A stretch of 64,000 nt of DNA, from positions 24,843 to 88,842 of the forward strand of contig DIUJ01000057.1 in NCBI GenBank assembly GCA_002422315.1, read 5' to 3'. The notes beneath the pieces are model-generated. The model searched no databases. It saw only the letters and a list, made by a program, of their open reading frames with translations, and had not been told where the DNA came from. The translations under genes and the position numbers were made by a program. Shown one piece after another: positions 22,759 to 30,728 of this stretch. Origin of the DNA: Bacteroidetes bacterium UBA6161. GTDB lineage: Bacteria > Bacteroidota > Bacteroidia > NS11-12g > UBA955. How positions within the stretch are numbered: position 1 is the first letter of the stretch; each line of letters opens with the position of its first letter.

Positions 22759-23763
22759 ATGCGTTATAATTTGTTAGGGAATGCTGTGTTGAGTGCTTTG
22801 CAGATGAATCTCAAGTGCATTTTTGCAGTTGGCTTTGTTTTAATTTGGGGATTGTGCAGTCCCCTCTCTGCCCAGCAAGCCGCCTTTATTTTCAGGATGG
22901 ACGATGCGGTATTGCAGGCAGACAGTATGCAAGACAAGATACTAGCGGTATTTCAAAAACACAACATCCCACTTTCTTGGGGTGTGATACCCTTTGCCGC
23001 GGATAGCCAAGCTCGTGGCAATGTCGATAAAAGCTATATCAACACAATACAAAACGCAGTGGCTAAAGGAGAATTAGAACTGCTCTTGCATGGCTTTAGC
23101 CATACTTCCCACGATGGCGTTACGCCCAAAAGTGAATTTGCAGGGCGCTCCCTTTCTTCCCAAAAGACAATGCTGAAAAGGGGGAAATACTATATCGAAG
23201 AAAAGTTCAAGGTGAAAGTAAATTACTTCGCTCCGCCTTGGAATACATACGATAAAAACACCCTCGTCGCCTTGCAATCCCTAGATTTTGAAGGCATCAG
23301 TGCCGACTTGGGAGGTGTGACAAACGCTAGCGATTTGACCTATTTGCCTTGTACACAAATTGATTTTTCCGATTGGGATAAGCTATTACAACAAAGCAAC
23401 GAAAGTGCAGGGCTTGTGGTAGTATTGTTTCATACTTACACCTTTTCAAAAGACGGATTTACTTTAGCAGATTTGGATACTCAGCTATCTCGCGTGGTAG
23501 CCAATGGGAATCCTTGTAATACCTTTTCAAGCTACACACGGCAATCACATTCCTTTCCAGGCAGTTTGCGTTACCAACTGAACGCCAAACGCCGTTATAG
23601 CAAGTTGTTTTTCTTCCTTCCCAACCGTGAACAACAAAAGGTGTATCTAGAAGATTTTACTTCATTTTATTATGTGATAGGTATTCCGATAGCATTGGTA
23701 TTATTGGGTGTGTATCGCTTTCTCCGTAAGGTTATTTCTCGAAGGAAATGTCATCCTGAGTGA
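22759..23763 (+). CDS. DUF2334-type secreted polysaccharide deacetylase-like protein
   Basis: A 334-residue protein. From M16 (base 22804) the sequence is a typical signal peptide (MNLKCIFAVGFVLIWGLCSP, cleavage near SAQQ), so the start may be 22804 and not the ATG at 22759. The mature part begins FIFRMDDA, the usual DUF2334 metal-site motif, and has LLLHGFSHTSHD and FAPPWNTYD, equivalent to the His and Pro/Trp segments of NodB-like deacetylases. A C-terminal membrane segment (YVIGIPIALVLLGVYRFL) anchors it. The last residues CHPE and the TGA stop are encoded by the repeat that begins at 23748, so the original end may have been different. Isolated gene following a strong terminator. Confidence 0.75.
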   Translation: MRYNLLGNAVLSALQMNLKCIFAVGFVLIWGLCSPLSAQQAAFIFRMDDAVLQADSMQDKILAVFQKHNIPLSWGVIPFAADSQARGNVDKSYINTIQNAVAKGELELLLHGFSHTSHDGVTPKSEFAGRSLSSQKTMLKRGKYYIEEKFKVKVNYFAPPWNTYDKNTLVALQSLDFEGISADLGGVTNASDLTYLPCTQIDFSDWDKLLQQSNESAGLVVVLFHTYTFSKDGFTLADLDTQLSRVVANGNPCNTFSSYTRQSHSFPGSLRYQLNAKRRYSKLFFFLPNREQQKVYLEDFTSFYYVIGIPIALVLLGVYRFLRKVISRRKCHPE

Positions 23764-24311
23764 GGAGGAGTTTACCCTGAGGTTCTCGAAGGGAAGGACG
23801 AAGTTTCCACTCCTCCATGGTTCGAGAGCCTCACCATGACAAGGGCTAGAAGTCATCCTAAGGAGGAGTTTACCCTGAGGCTCTCGAAGGGAAGGACGAC
23901 AATGGGTTTTTTTAATATATATGAATTATGTGTAGCAAATGCCATATTTATTACTACACCCCTAATCAATATGGCACAGATGGGATAGCTGAAAAAGCAA
24001 CTATTTAAAAGAAAAAAACGCTTTCCTTTTCAGCCGGGGTGTTGTAGTTTGGAGTATAACCACGTAGTCCAAGACTACTTTTCATTATATATCCTTAGAG
24101 CCCTTCGGAACTCTAAGGATAGAGGGTAGAGGAGCTAGCAAAAATTGTATCGAAGGACGACAATGGGTTTTTTAGTATATATGATTTTGTAATATGCAAA
24201 TGCCTCCTTCGATACAATCCGCCTAAAGGCGAATCACTCAGGATGACATTTGATCCGGCAAGCACTCACCATGACATTTGATACTTAAACCCTCAACAAC
24301 CCTCTAACTGC
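23748..24311 (+). repeat. repeat-filled spacer: flanked palindromes and composite element
   Basis: No gene is visible. The spacer holds two CCCTGAGG..CTCGAAGGGAA elements (23774, 23872), then a composite of GCTGAAAAAG..CTTTTCAGCCGGGG, GTAGTCCAAGACTAC and CCTTAGAG..CTCTAAGG (23988-24122). A minus-strand variable-hairpin repeat follows at 24206-24248 with the hairpin CGCCTAAAGGCG. The first repeat supplies the stop codon of the upstream gene. The convergent minus-strand gene ends at 24312. Confidence 0.75.
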
Positions 24312-25157
24312 TTAAAACCAAAGCGATTTTAGTGACCACATGCTCCACTTCCAAGCGGAAATGAACTTGTGGTCCTGTCTATACAATAGGATTTGTAAGG
24401 GAATATAAAAGAGGTGTTTAATTAGCAATTTAGGATATTGCTTTGGGTGATATTGTTTATAAAAACTCAATTCATTTCGAATTCCATATAGGGATTTCCA
24501 TAATTGGGGATAGGGTGTATTTAGGTATACCTTATCCATGGGCTTGCTTGCATCGTGATGCCATACCCACAGTTCTGGAACATAAAGCCCTACAAATCCA
24601 TTTCGCGACAAGCGGCTAGTGTACTCCCAGTCATCGAAATAAATAAAATACTTTTTGATTGGCAATCCACAAGAGGCAATCGCAGTGGAATTGAGTAAAC
24701 AACCTGCAAAAACTGATTTTTCAAGGCTGTTATCTTTTCCTATTTCTTTAGGTTGAGGCCTTTGAATGGACCTGGGTTCGTATACACACAGTAAGTTGGG
24801 AAACACAAAGCCCCGTCTATCCTGTTTGGCGGATGCCAAAAAAGGCTGTGCCTTTGAGTTAAAATCCCGTGGAACCAAAATATCGTCTTCTACACACCAA
24901 ATCCAATCTGCTTGCAAGTCCATGGCAAGCAGAATCCCATCGTGGTAACCTCCCGCTCCTCCTACATTTTTGTCGTTATGCCAAATTTTCAACAAAGGAT
25001 TTTGTAGGCTATCGAGATAGTTTTTGCTACCATCGGTGGAAGCATTGTTAAATACCACAATGCCATGCAAAGGTAGTTTCTGAGTAAGCAGGCGATCGAT
25101 ACACCGCTCAAGCATAGTCTGCCTATTGTATGTTATTACCAAGGCTACAACTTTCAT
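24312..25157 (-). CDS. family 2 glycosyltransferase, likely galactofuranosyltransferase
   Basis: A 281-residue GT2. N-terminal ITYNRQTMLERCIDRLL, then FNNASTDGSKNY; the metal-binding acidic pair is in WCVEDDILVPRD and the catalytic-base region reads FDDWEYTSRL, with WVWHHDAS following. These motifs are those of the GlfT/rhamnosyltransferase-like GT2 group. It overlaps the UDP-galactopyranose mutase gene by 4 bp (ATGA), and mutase-linked GT2 enzymes usually transfer galactofuranose. Two aromatic-rich helices near the C-terminus (HLFYIPLQILLY) may attach it to the membrane. Acceptor unknown. Confidence 0.82.
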   Translation of the reverse strand: MKVVALVITYNRQTMLERCIDRLLTQKLPLHGIVVFNNASTDGSKNYLDSLQNPLLKIWHNDKNVGGAGGYHDGILLAMDLQADWIWCVEDDILVPRDFNSKAQPFLASAKQDRRGFVFPNLLCVYEPRSIQRPQPKEIGKDNSLEKSVFAGCLLNSTAIASCGLPIKKYFIYFDDWEYTSRLSRNGFVGLYVPELWVWHHDASKPMDKVYLNTPYPQLWKSLYGIRNELSFYKQYHPKQYPKLLIKHLFYIPLQILLYRQDHKFISAWKWSMWSLKSLWF

Positions 25158-26281
25158 AGGCCTAGTTCTTTTTTGGCTTTATTCATAGCAGAGGCGATTA
25201 CCTGCTGCATTTCATAGTAACGATACTCTGCCAATCTACCTCCTAAAAGATATTTTTGGTGGTTGATTCGGGCAACATATTGAGCATACAAGTCCATGTT
25301 TTTATCGTCACGAATGGGATAATAGGGTTCGTTTTGTCCGAATACAAAATCTTGCGGATATTCTCTTGTAACTACTGATTGGGTAGCAGTTTGCGAAGCG
25401 CTATGGAAATGTTTGTGTTCAATTTCGCGGGTATAGGGTACTTTTAATTCGGGGAAATTGACCACAGAAACCGGCTGGTATTGTTGGGTTTCTTCCACTC
25501 TATGTTCAAATTGTAAACTGCGGTAATCGAGTTGTCCTAGATCAAAATCAAAGAGTTGGTCTATTGGCCCGGTATAAATAATACGCGCAGCATGTCGTTC
25601 CCATTCATTTTTTAACTCAAAGAAATCCGTATTACAGCGCACTTCTATTCCTTCTAACATTCCATCAATCAGCTCGTTGTAGCCATTTGTGGGCATTGCT
25701 TGGTAGGTGTCATCAAAATAATTGTCGTCATTGTTTAATCGCAGGGGTACCCTTTTGACAATAGACGCAGGCAGGTCTAAGGGGTTTCGTTTCCATTGTT
25801 TTTGCGTATAGCCAGCGAAAAAAGTTTGGTAAAGTTCTTTCCCAGCACTAAAAAGCAGCCAATCTTGGGCATTGCCAGCATGAGCCAAATGACTAAATTC
25901 AGTCTTTTGTAGGTTCAACTTGGCGTCAATATCCTCTAGCCTATTTGTTTTCCATAGCTTCGCTAAACTGTTATAATTCAGAGGAAAGGGGTAGAATTCG
26001 GAGTCTACTTTACTCAGTACGCGGTGTGTATAAGGCTCAAATTGGGCAAATTTATTTACAAAATCCCAAATTTCTTTGTTGTTGGTATGAAAAATATGAG
26101 CCCCATAGGCATGAACCAAAACACCATTTTCATTTTTACAATAAACACTGCCTCCTTTATGGGGTCTTTTTTCTAATACCAAAACCTTTTTACCTTGTTG
26201 TTTTGCATGCCATGCAAACACCGAACCGAATAAGCCCGAACCAACTATAAGGTAGTCGTAAGTATATGAAGAGACAGTCAC
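25154..26281 (-). CDS. glf: UDP-galactopyranose mutase
   Basis: A 375-residue flavoenzyme that converts UDP-galactopyranose to UDP-galactofuranose. The FAD-binding Rossmann motif is LIVGSGLFGSVFAWHAKQQG near the N-terminus, followed by VLEKRPHKGG and HAYGAHIFHTNN. The later conserved segments YTQKQWKRNP, VNFPELKVPYTRE and YYPIRDDKN are all present, and the length is typical. The start codon is GTG at 26281; no alternative start would keep the FAD motif. A TATCTTTG promoter box lies only 4 bases upstream. It is co-transcribed with the downstream GT2, so the pair forms a galactofuranose module. Confidence 0.95.
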   Translation of the reverse strand: MTVSSYTYDYLIVGSGLFGSVFAWHAKQQGKKVLVLEKRPHKGGSVYCKNENGVLVHAYGAHIFHTNNKEIWDFVNKFAQFEPYTHRVLSKVDSEFYPFPLNYNSLAKLWKTNRLEDIDAKLNLQKTEFSHLAHAGNAQDWLLFSAGKELYQTFFAGYTQKQWKRNPLDLPASIVKRVPLRLNNDDNYFDDTYQAMPTNGYNELIDGMLEGIEVRCNTDFFELKNEWERHAARIIYTGPIDQLFDFDLGQLDYRSLQFEHRVEETQQYQPVSVVNFPELKVPYTREIEHKHFHSASQTATQSVVTREYPQDFVFGQNEPYYPIRDDKNMDLYAQYVARINHQKYLLGGRLAEYRYYEMQQVIASAMNKAKKELGL

Positions 26282-26285
26282 GGCG

Positions 26286-26312
26286 CAAAGATAGAGGATA
26301 ACTTGAGAACAA
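26286..26312 (-). promoter_or_regulatory. promoter of glf with box abutting the start codon
   Basis: On the minus strand TATCTTTG (26286-26293) matches the Bacteroidota -7 consensus TAnnTTTG. A TTG (26310-26312) lies 16 bases further upstream as a -33 candidate. The box ends 4 bases before the GTG, so transcription would begin at or very near the start codon. Confidence 0.6.
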
Positions 26313-26384
26313 GAAATTTCTTAGCCTATGGTTTATCGGCTGTTTAATGATTCAATTTAAACACGATTTTTTCAAATTATAACC

Positions 26385-27690
26385 CACGGTTTCAATCATA
26401 GCCCGCGGTTTCAACCGTGGGGACCGTTTTTATTTCGCACCTTTGGCGCTTGTAAAATGGCAGAATAATTCATTTCATAGCCCTATCAGGCTATGCTAAG
26501 GATTGCGCACCTTTGGTGCTTCATTGCCCAAACATATTTTTTCAAATTTATCCCACGATTTCAATCATATCCCGCGTTTTCAACCTTGGGGGACCGTTTA
26601 TCGGTTGGTTGGTGGCAAACACCAACCAAAGGAAAAACACGATATTTTCAAATTATATCCCATTTTCAACCATATCCCACGGATCCCACTTTTGCCCACG
26701 GTTTCAACCGTGGGAACCGTTTTTATTTCGCACCTTTGGCGCTTGTAAAATGGCAGAATAATTCATTTCATAGCCCTATCAGGCTATACTAAGGATTGCG
26801 CACCTTTGGTGCTTCATTGCCCAAACATATTTTTTCAAATTTATCCCACGATTTCAATCATATCCCGCGTTTTCAACCTTGAGGAACCGTTTATCGGTTG
26901 GTTGGTGGCAAACAACAACCAAAGGAAAAACACGATATTTTCAAATTATAGCCCATTTTCAACCATATCCCACGGATCTATCATAGCCCACGGTTTCAAC
27001 CGTGGGAACGCGTATTGCAAATTATATCCCACGATTTCAATCATTGCCCGCGTCTTCAACCATATCCCGCGGTTTCAACCTTGGGGAACCGTTTATCGGT
27101 TGGTTGGTGGCAAACACCAACCAAAGGAAAAACACGATATTTTCAAATTATAGCCCATTTTCAACCATATCCCACGGATCCCGCCATAGCCCACGGTTTC
27201 AACCGTGGGAACCGTTTTTATTTCGCACCTTTGGCGCTTGTAAAATGGCAGAATAATTCATTTCATAGCCCTATCAGGCTATGCTAAGGATTGCGCACCT
27301 TTGGTGCTTCGTTGCCCAAACATATTTTTTCAAATTTATCCCACGATTCCATCATATCCCGCGTTTTCAACCTTGGGGAACCGTTTATCGGTTGGTTGGT
27401 GGCAAACACCAACCTAAAGGAAAAACACGATATTTTCAAATCATAGCCCATTTTCAACCATATCCCACGGATCCCACTATTGCCCACGGTTTCAACCGTG
27501 GGAACGTGAATTGCAAATTATATCCCACGATTCCAATCATATCCCGCGGTTTCAACCTTGGGGAACCGTTTATCGGTTGGTTGGTGGCAAACACCAACCA
27601 AAGGAAAAACACGATATTTTCAAATTATAGCCCATTTTCAACCATATCCCACGGATCCCATCATTGCCCACGGTTTCAACCGTGGGAAAC
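26385..27690 (+). repeat. array of ~293- and ~190-bp repeat units with palindromes
   Basis: No gene is credible here. The palindrome CCCACGGTTTCAACCGTGGG occurs at 26695, 26987, 27190, 27483 and 27667, with a variant at 26402. A 50-base block TATTTCGCACCTTTGGCGCT... starts at 26431, 26724 and 27219. TCGGTTGGTTGGTGGCAAAC blocks start at 26601, 26894, 27096, 27388 and 27573, giving steps of 293, 202, 292 and 185. The same-strand ORFs of 80-150 codons here are translations of the repeat and overlap in all three frames. It is an imperfect tandem array in which one segment is present or absent. Confidence 0.85.
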
Positions 27691-27748
27691 ATTTTTATTG
27701 AAAAACCACGAAACAATATTGGCACTATGAAATAGCAAGTAAAAAGTA

Positions 27749-27756
27749 TAAATTTG
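27749..27756 (+). promoter_or_regulatory. promoter -7 box of gltX
   Basis: TAAATTTG matches TAnnTTTG and ends 7 bases before the gltX ATG, implying a very short or absent leader. No convincing -33 element at standard distance was found; the last palindrome of the repeat array ends about 60 bases upstream. Confidence 0.5.
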
Positions 27757-27763
27757 CGGGCTT

Positions 27764-29296
27764 ATGAGTCAGGTTAGAGTTAGGTTTGCACCAAGTCCCA
27801 CAGGGCCCCTTCATATAGGCGGGGTTCGTACAGCATTGTTCAACCATTTGTTTGCAAAAAAACATGGTGGAGTAAATATACTTAGAATAGAAGATACAGA
27901 CCAAACCAGGTTTGTTCCCGGAGCAGAAGAGTACATTGTAGAGTCCCTAAAATGGGTGGGTATAGAATTTGACGAAGGAGTACATGTGGGAGGCCCATAT
28001 GGCCCATACAGGCAGAGCGACCGTAAAAGTATGTATAGGCAATATGCTGACATGCTTATAGAAAAAGGCCATGCTTATTTTGCATTCGATACCCCCGAAG
28101 AGCTAGATGAAATGCGCGAAAGACTTAAAGCTGGAGGCATGTCGGCTCAGTACGATGCGGTGAGTAGAATGGGAATGAAAAACTCGCTTACTCTACCCGC
28201 AGATGAAGTAGCAAAAAAACTAGCCAATGGCGATGCTTATGTAATACGCGCCAAAATGCCTAGAAAAGAAGAAATAAGGTTTGAAGATTTAATCAGAGGT
28301 TGGGTGAGTTTTAACTCCTCTCAGTTGGATGACAAAGTGCTGATGAAGGGCGATGGAATGCCTACCTACCACTTAGCCAATGTGGTAGACGACCATTTAA
28401 TGAAAATAACCCACGTAATTAGGGGCGAGGAATGGTTGCCATCCGCTCCGCTACATGTAATGTTGTATAGGTTTTTTGGTTGGGAAGATACCATGCCGAA
28501 ATTTTCTCATTTGCCTCTTATCTTAAAACCAGAAGGCAATGGCAAACTAAGCAAAAGAGATGGCGATAGACTTGGATTTCCTGTTTTTCCATTGCAGTGG
28601 AAAGACCCCGCAACCGGCGAAATTTCTTCTGGTTACAAAGAATCTGGTTACGAGCCTGATGGGGTAGCAAATATGCTCGCCCTACTAGGTTGGCACCCTT
28701 CCGACAACCGTGAGATTTTCTCGATGTCAGAACTTGTAGAAGCTTTTACCATAGAAAAAATTAGTAAAAATGGGGCCAAGTTCGATATAGATAAGGCAAA
28801 GTGGTTTAACCATCAGTACCTTATGGCTAAAGACAACAAGGCAATTGCCCAAGAGTTGCAAGCAGGGATAGAAGCAAAATCGTGGAACTTTGACTTAGAA
28901 TATTGTACCAAGGTAGTAGCGCTCATGAAAGAAAAAGTTTCTTTTGCTAAAGAGATTCTTACTGCAGGTTCTTTCTTTTTTGAAAAACCTACTTTGTTTG
29001 ATGAAAAAGTAGTTCAGAAGAAATGGAACCATACGATTGCAAGCCAACTGGTAGATTTTGCTAAGGAGATAGAAAACTTAACAGAATTTAAAGCAGCAGA
29101 ATTGGAAACTACTTTCAAGACCTTTGCTGAAAGCAAACAAGTAAATCCTGGACAGCTGATGCAACCCTTGCGATTGGCGGTTAGCGGACAAGCAGGAGGT
29201 CCTCCAATTTTTGAAATGCTAGAACTTTTGGGTAAAACCACCGTAGTAGAAAGAATAGAATGGGCTCAAAAAAATCTTGTATCTGTATCCCAATAA
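27764..29296 (+). CDS. gltX: glutamyl-tRNA synthetase
   Basis: A 510-residue class I aminoacyl-tRNA synthetase that charges tRNA-Glu. The HIGH signature is PSPTGPLHIGG (about residues 9-19) and the KMSKS equivalent is K261-L-S-K-R265. The GEEWLPSAPLHVMLY and GDGMPTYHLANVVDDH segments are standard for the GluRS catalytic domain, and the C-terminal helical anticodon-binding half is complete. The length is normal. Essential cytoplasmic housekeeping gene, followed closely by a B12-binding protein gene. Confidence 0.97.
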   Translation: MSQVRVRFAPSPTGPLHIGGVRTALFNHLFAKKHGGVNILRIEDTDQTRFVPGAEEYIVESLKWVGIEFDEGVHVGGPYGPYRQSDRKSMYRQYADMLIEKGHAYFAFDTPEELDEMRERLKAGGMSAQYDAVSRMGMKNSLTLPADEVAKKLANGDAYVIRAKMPRKEEIRFEDLIRGWVSFNSSQLDDKVLMKGDGMPTYHLANVVDDHLMKITHVIRGEEWLPSAPLHVMLYRFFGWEDTMPKFSHLPLILKPEGNGKLSKRDGDRLGFPVFPLQWKDPATGEISSGYKESGYEPDGVANMLALLGWHPSDNREIFSMSELVEAFTIEKISKNGAKFDIDKAKWFNHQYLMAKDNKAIAQELQAGIEAKSWNFDLEYCTKVVALMKEKVSFAKEILTAGSFFFEKPTLFDEKVVQKKWNHTIASQLVDFAKEIENLTEFKAAELETTFKTFAESKQVNPGQLMQPLRLAVSGQAGGPPIFEMLELLGKTTVVERIEWAQKNLVSVSQ

Positions 29297-29308
29297 AAAG
29301 ACAATAAA

Positions 29309-29701
29309 ATGAATAAACCTATAAGAGTATTGATTGCAAAAGTAGGCCTAGATGGCCACGATAGAGGTGCAAAAGTTATTGCGACAGCCTTAAGAGATGC
29401 GGGCATGGAAGTAATCTATACAGGGCTTCGCCAAACACCAGAAATGGTAGTAAATGCAGCCATACAAGAAGATGTAAATGTAATAGGGGTAAGTATTTTA
29501 AGTGGAGCACACAATACTGTTTTCCCTGCAATCATAGAACTGATGAAACAAAATAAGATGGAAGATGTATTGCTTATAGGCGGTGGGATTATACCAGACG
29601 ACGATGCTGTTTCATTAAACAATCAAGGAGTGGCAAAACTTTTTGCTCCTGGTACGGCAATGGATGAAATTATTCAGTACATACGCGAAAACTCCAAATA
29701 A
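29309..29701 (+). CDS. stand-alone cobalamin-binding protein (methylmalonyl-CoA mutase C-terminal type)
   Basis: A 130-residue flavodoxin-like B12-binding domain. The D15-x-H17-x-x-G20 motif places the His that ligates cobalt, and [13 protein letters not shown] and [13 protein letters not shown] complete the fold. It matches the C-terminal domain of methylmalonyl-CoA mutase, which in some mutases is a separate small subunit. No catalytic mutase subunit is in the window, so its partner must be encoded elsewhere. It is 12 bp after gltX and may share its transcript. Confidence 0.9.
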   Translation: MNKPIRVLIAKVGLDGHDRGAKVIATALRDAGMEVIYTGLRQTPEMVVNAAIQEDVNVIGVSILSGAHNTVFPAIIELMKQNKMEDVLLIGGGIIPDDDAVSLNNQGVAKLFAPGTAMDEIIQYIRENSK

Positions 29702-29704
29702 ACA

Positions 29705-29728
29705 CAAGGTTTAAAAACCCTTGCTTTT
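29705..29728 (+). terminator. possible bidirectional terminator between convergent genes
   Basis: CAAGG (29705-29709) and CCTTG (29719-29723) flank an A/T-rich loop with additional TTT/AAA pairing, followed by a short T-run. The genes on the two sides are convergent and only 9 bp apart. The hairpin overlaps the last codons of the ApbE gene. Confidence 0.4.
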
Positions 29729-30724
29729 CCAAGTTTTCATTTCTTCATTTTGGTTCCATACCAAAAAACCTTCTATCTCTTTATGTTTTTCGATAAGGTC
29801 TTTTGCCTTTTCTGGGCCAAGAACCATACAAGCGGTAGCTAGTGCATCGCACAGCGCCGCATTAGGGTGTTTTATACTGGCACTCAACATTCCATTTTGC
29901 GCGGGGAACCCAGTAGCTGGATTTATAGAGTGACCATATTTTTTGCCACTAGTTTCAAAAAAATTGCGGTAATTGCCTGAGGTTGCCAAGCTTGTTTGGT
30001 TTAAGTTTACCAAAATTATAGGTGGATTTAATTCCGGATTTTCTATCGGCTCTTCAATGCTTATTTTCCATTCTTTCCCCTTGCTGTTTAGTCCCTTAGC
30101 TTTTATTTCCCCGGTAATATTTACAAGATAATTTTGAATGTTTTTTTGTTCTAAAAATTCACTGATAAGTTCGCATGCATATCCTGCTGCAATGGCGTTA
30201 AAGTTAAGTTGAACCTCCTCTGTAAAGGTATTGCACAGCATCTGTTGTTTTGTGTAAATAGAATCAAAATTACATACCTTCAATAATTGAGATATTTTTA
30301 AGCTATCTACACTCGAGGGGTGTTTGTTTGTATCCCCAAAGCCCCAATAACCGAACAAAGGTCCTAGGGCAGGATTAAAAGCCCCATCGGTAAATTTATA
30401 GGCCTGCATACTTAGGTCCATCATTTCTTTCCATTGGCTATGCCAAGCAGCATGAAGTAATGTGTCGCATTTGCTTTGCTTTATATTCCACCTACTTAGA
30501 TGCGATTTGGGGTCATAAGTAGAAAAAAGCTGGTTGAAATCTACCAACAAAGAATCTATCTCTTGCTTTAGGGATTCTGCACTTTGTTGGGTTTGGCTAT
30601 ACTGTATAGAATAATAAGAACCCATGGTTTGGCCTTTTATGTTGCTGTAAACTTGTCCTTTTTTACAAGAGCCCCAAACGATTAGCACAATAAATATCCC
30701 GGCGAAGAATGTTTTATTTTTCAT
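29711..30724 (-). CDS. apbE: FAD:protein FMN transferase (ApbE family) lipoprotein
   Basis: A 337-residue ApbE protein, which attaches FMN to Thr/Ser of target flavoproteins at the periplasmic face using FAD and Mg2+. The start chosen is ATG 30724, giving a lipoprotein signal (MKNKTFFAGIFIVLIVWGSC, lipobox around GSC); a longer frame into the upstream gene is not needed. Motifs are FSTYDPKSHLSRWN, GPLFGYWGFGDT, NFNAIAAGYACELI, ATSGNYRNFF, HSINPATGFP and DALATACMVLG, the last holding the metal-binding Asp and Thr. It lies 4 bp after the TPR glycosyltransferase gene. No NQR or RNF target is in the window. Confidence 0.92.
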   Translation of the reverse strand: MKNKTFFAGIFIVLIVWGSCKKGQVYSNIKGQTMGSYYSIQYSQTQQSAESLKQEIDSLLVDFNQLFSTYDPKSHLSRWNIKQSKCDTLLHAAWHSQWKEMMDLSMQAYKFTDGAFNPALGPLFGYWGFGDTNKHPSSVDSLKISQLLKVCNFDSIYTKQQMLCNTFTEEVQLNFNAIAAGYACELISEFLEQKNIQNYLVNITGEIKAKGLNSKGKEWKISIEEPIENPELNPPIILVNLNQTSLATSGNYRNFFETSGKKYGHSINPATGFPAQNGMLSASIKHPNAALCDALATACMVLGPEKAKDLIEKHKEIEGFLVWNQNEEMKTWKSKGF

Positions 30725-30728
30725 AGGT

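Noticed and set aside
22406..24311. tRNA or riboswitch in the hairpin-rich spacers
   Set aside because: The hairpins belong to dispersed repeat families and no cloverleaf with a T-loop or conserved riboswitch core was found by eye.
26385..27690. CRISPR array
   Set aside because: Repeats are of different lengths and nested, spacers are not unique, steps are 185-293 bp and no cas gene is present.
26493..27730. Six overlapping plus-strand ORFs of 80-150 codons that share the same peptide stretches
   Set aside because: They are translations in different frames of the tandem repeat array, with no start or family signal and identical peptide blocks in each copy.
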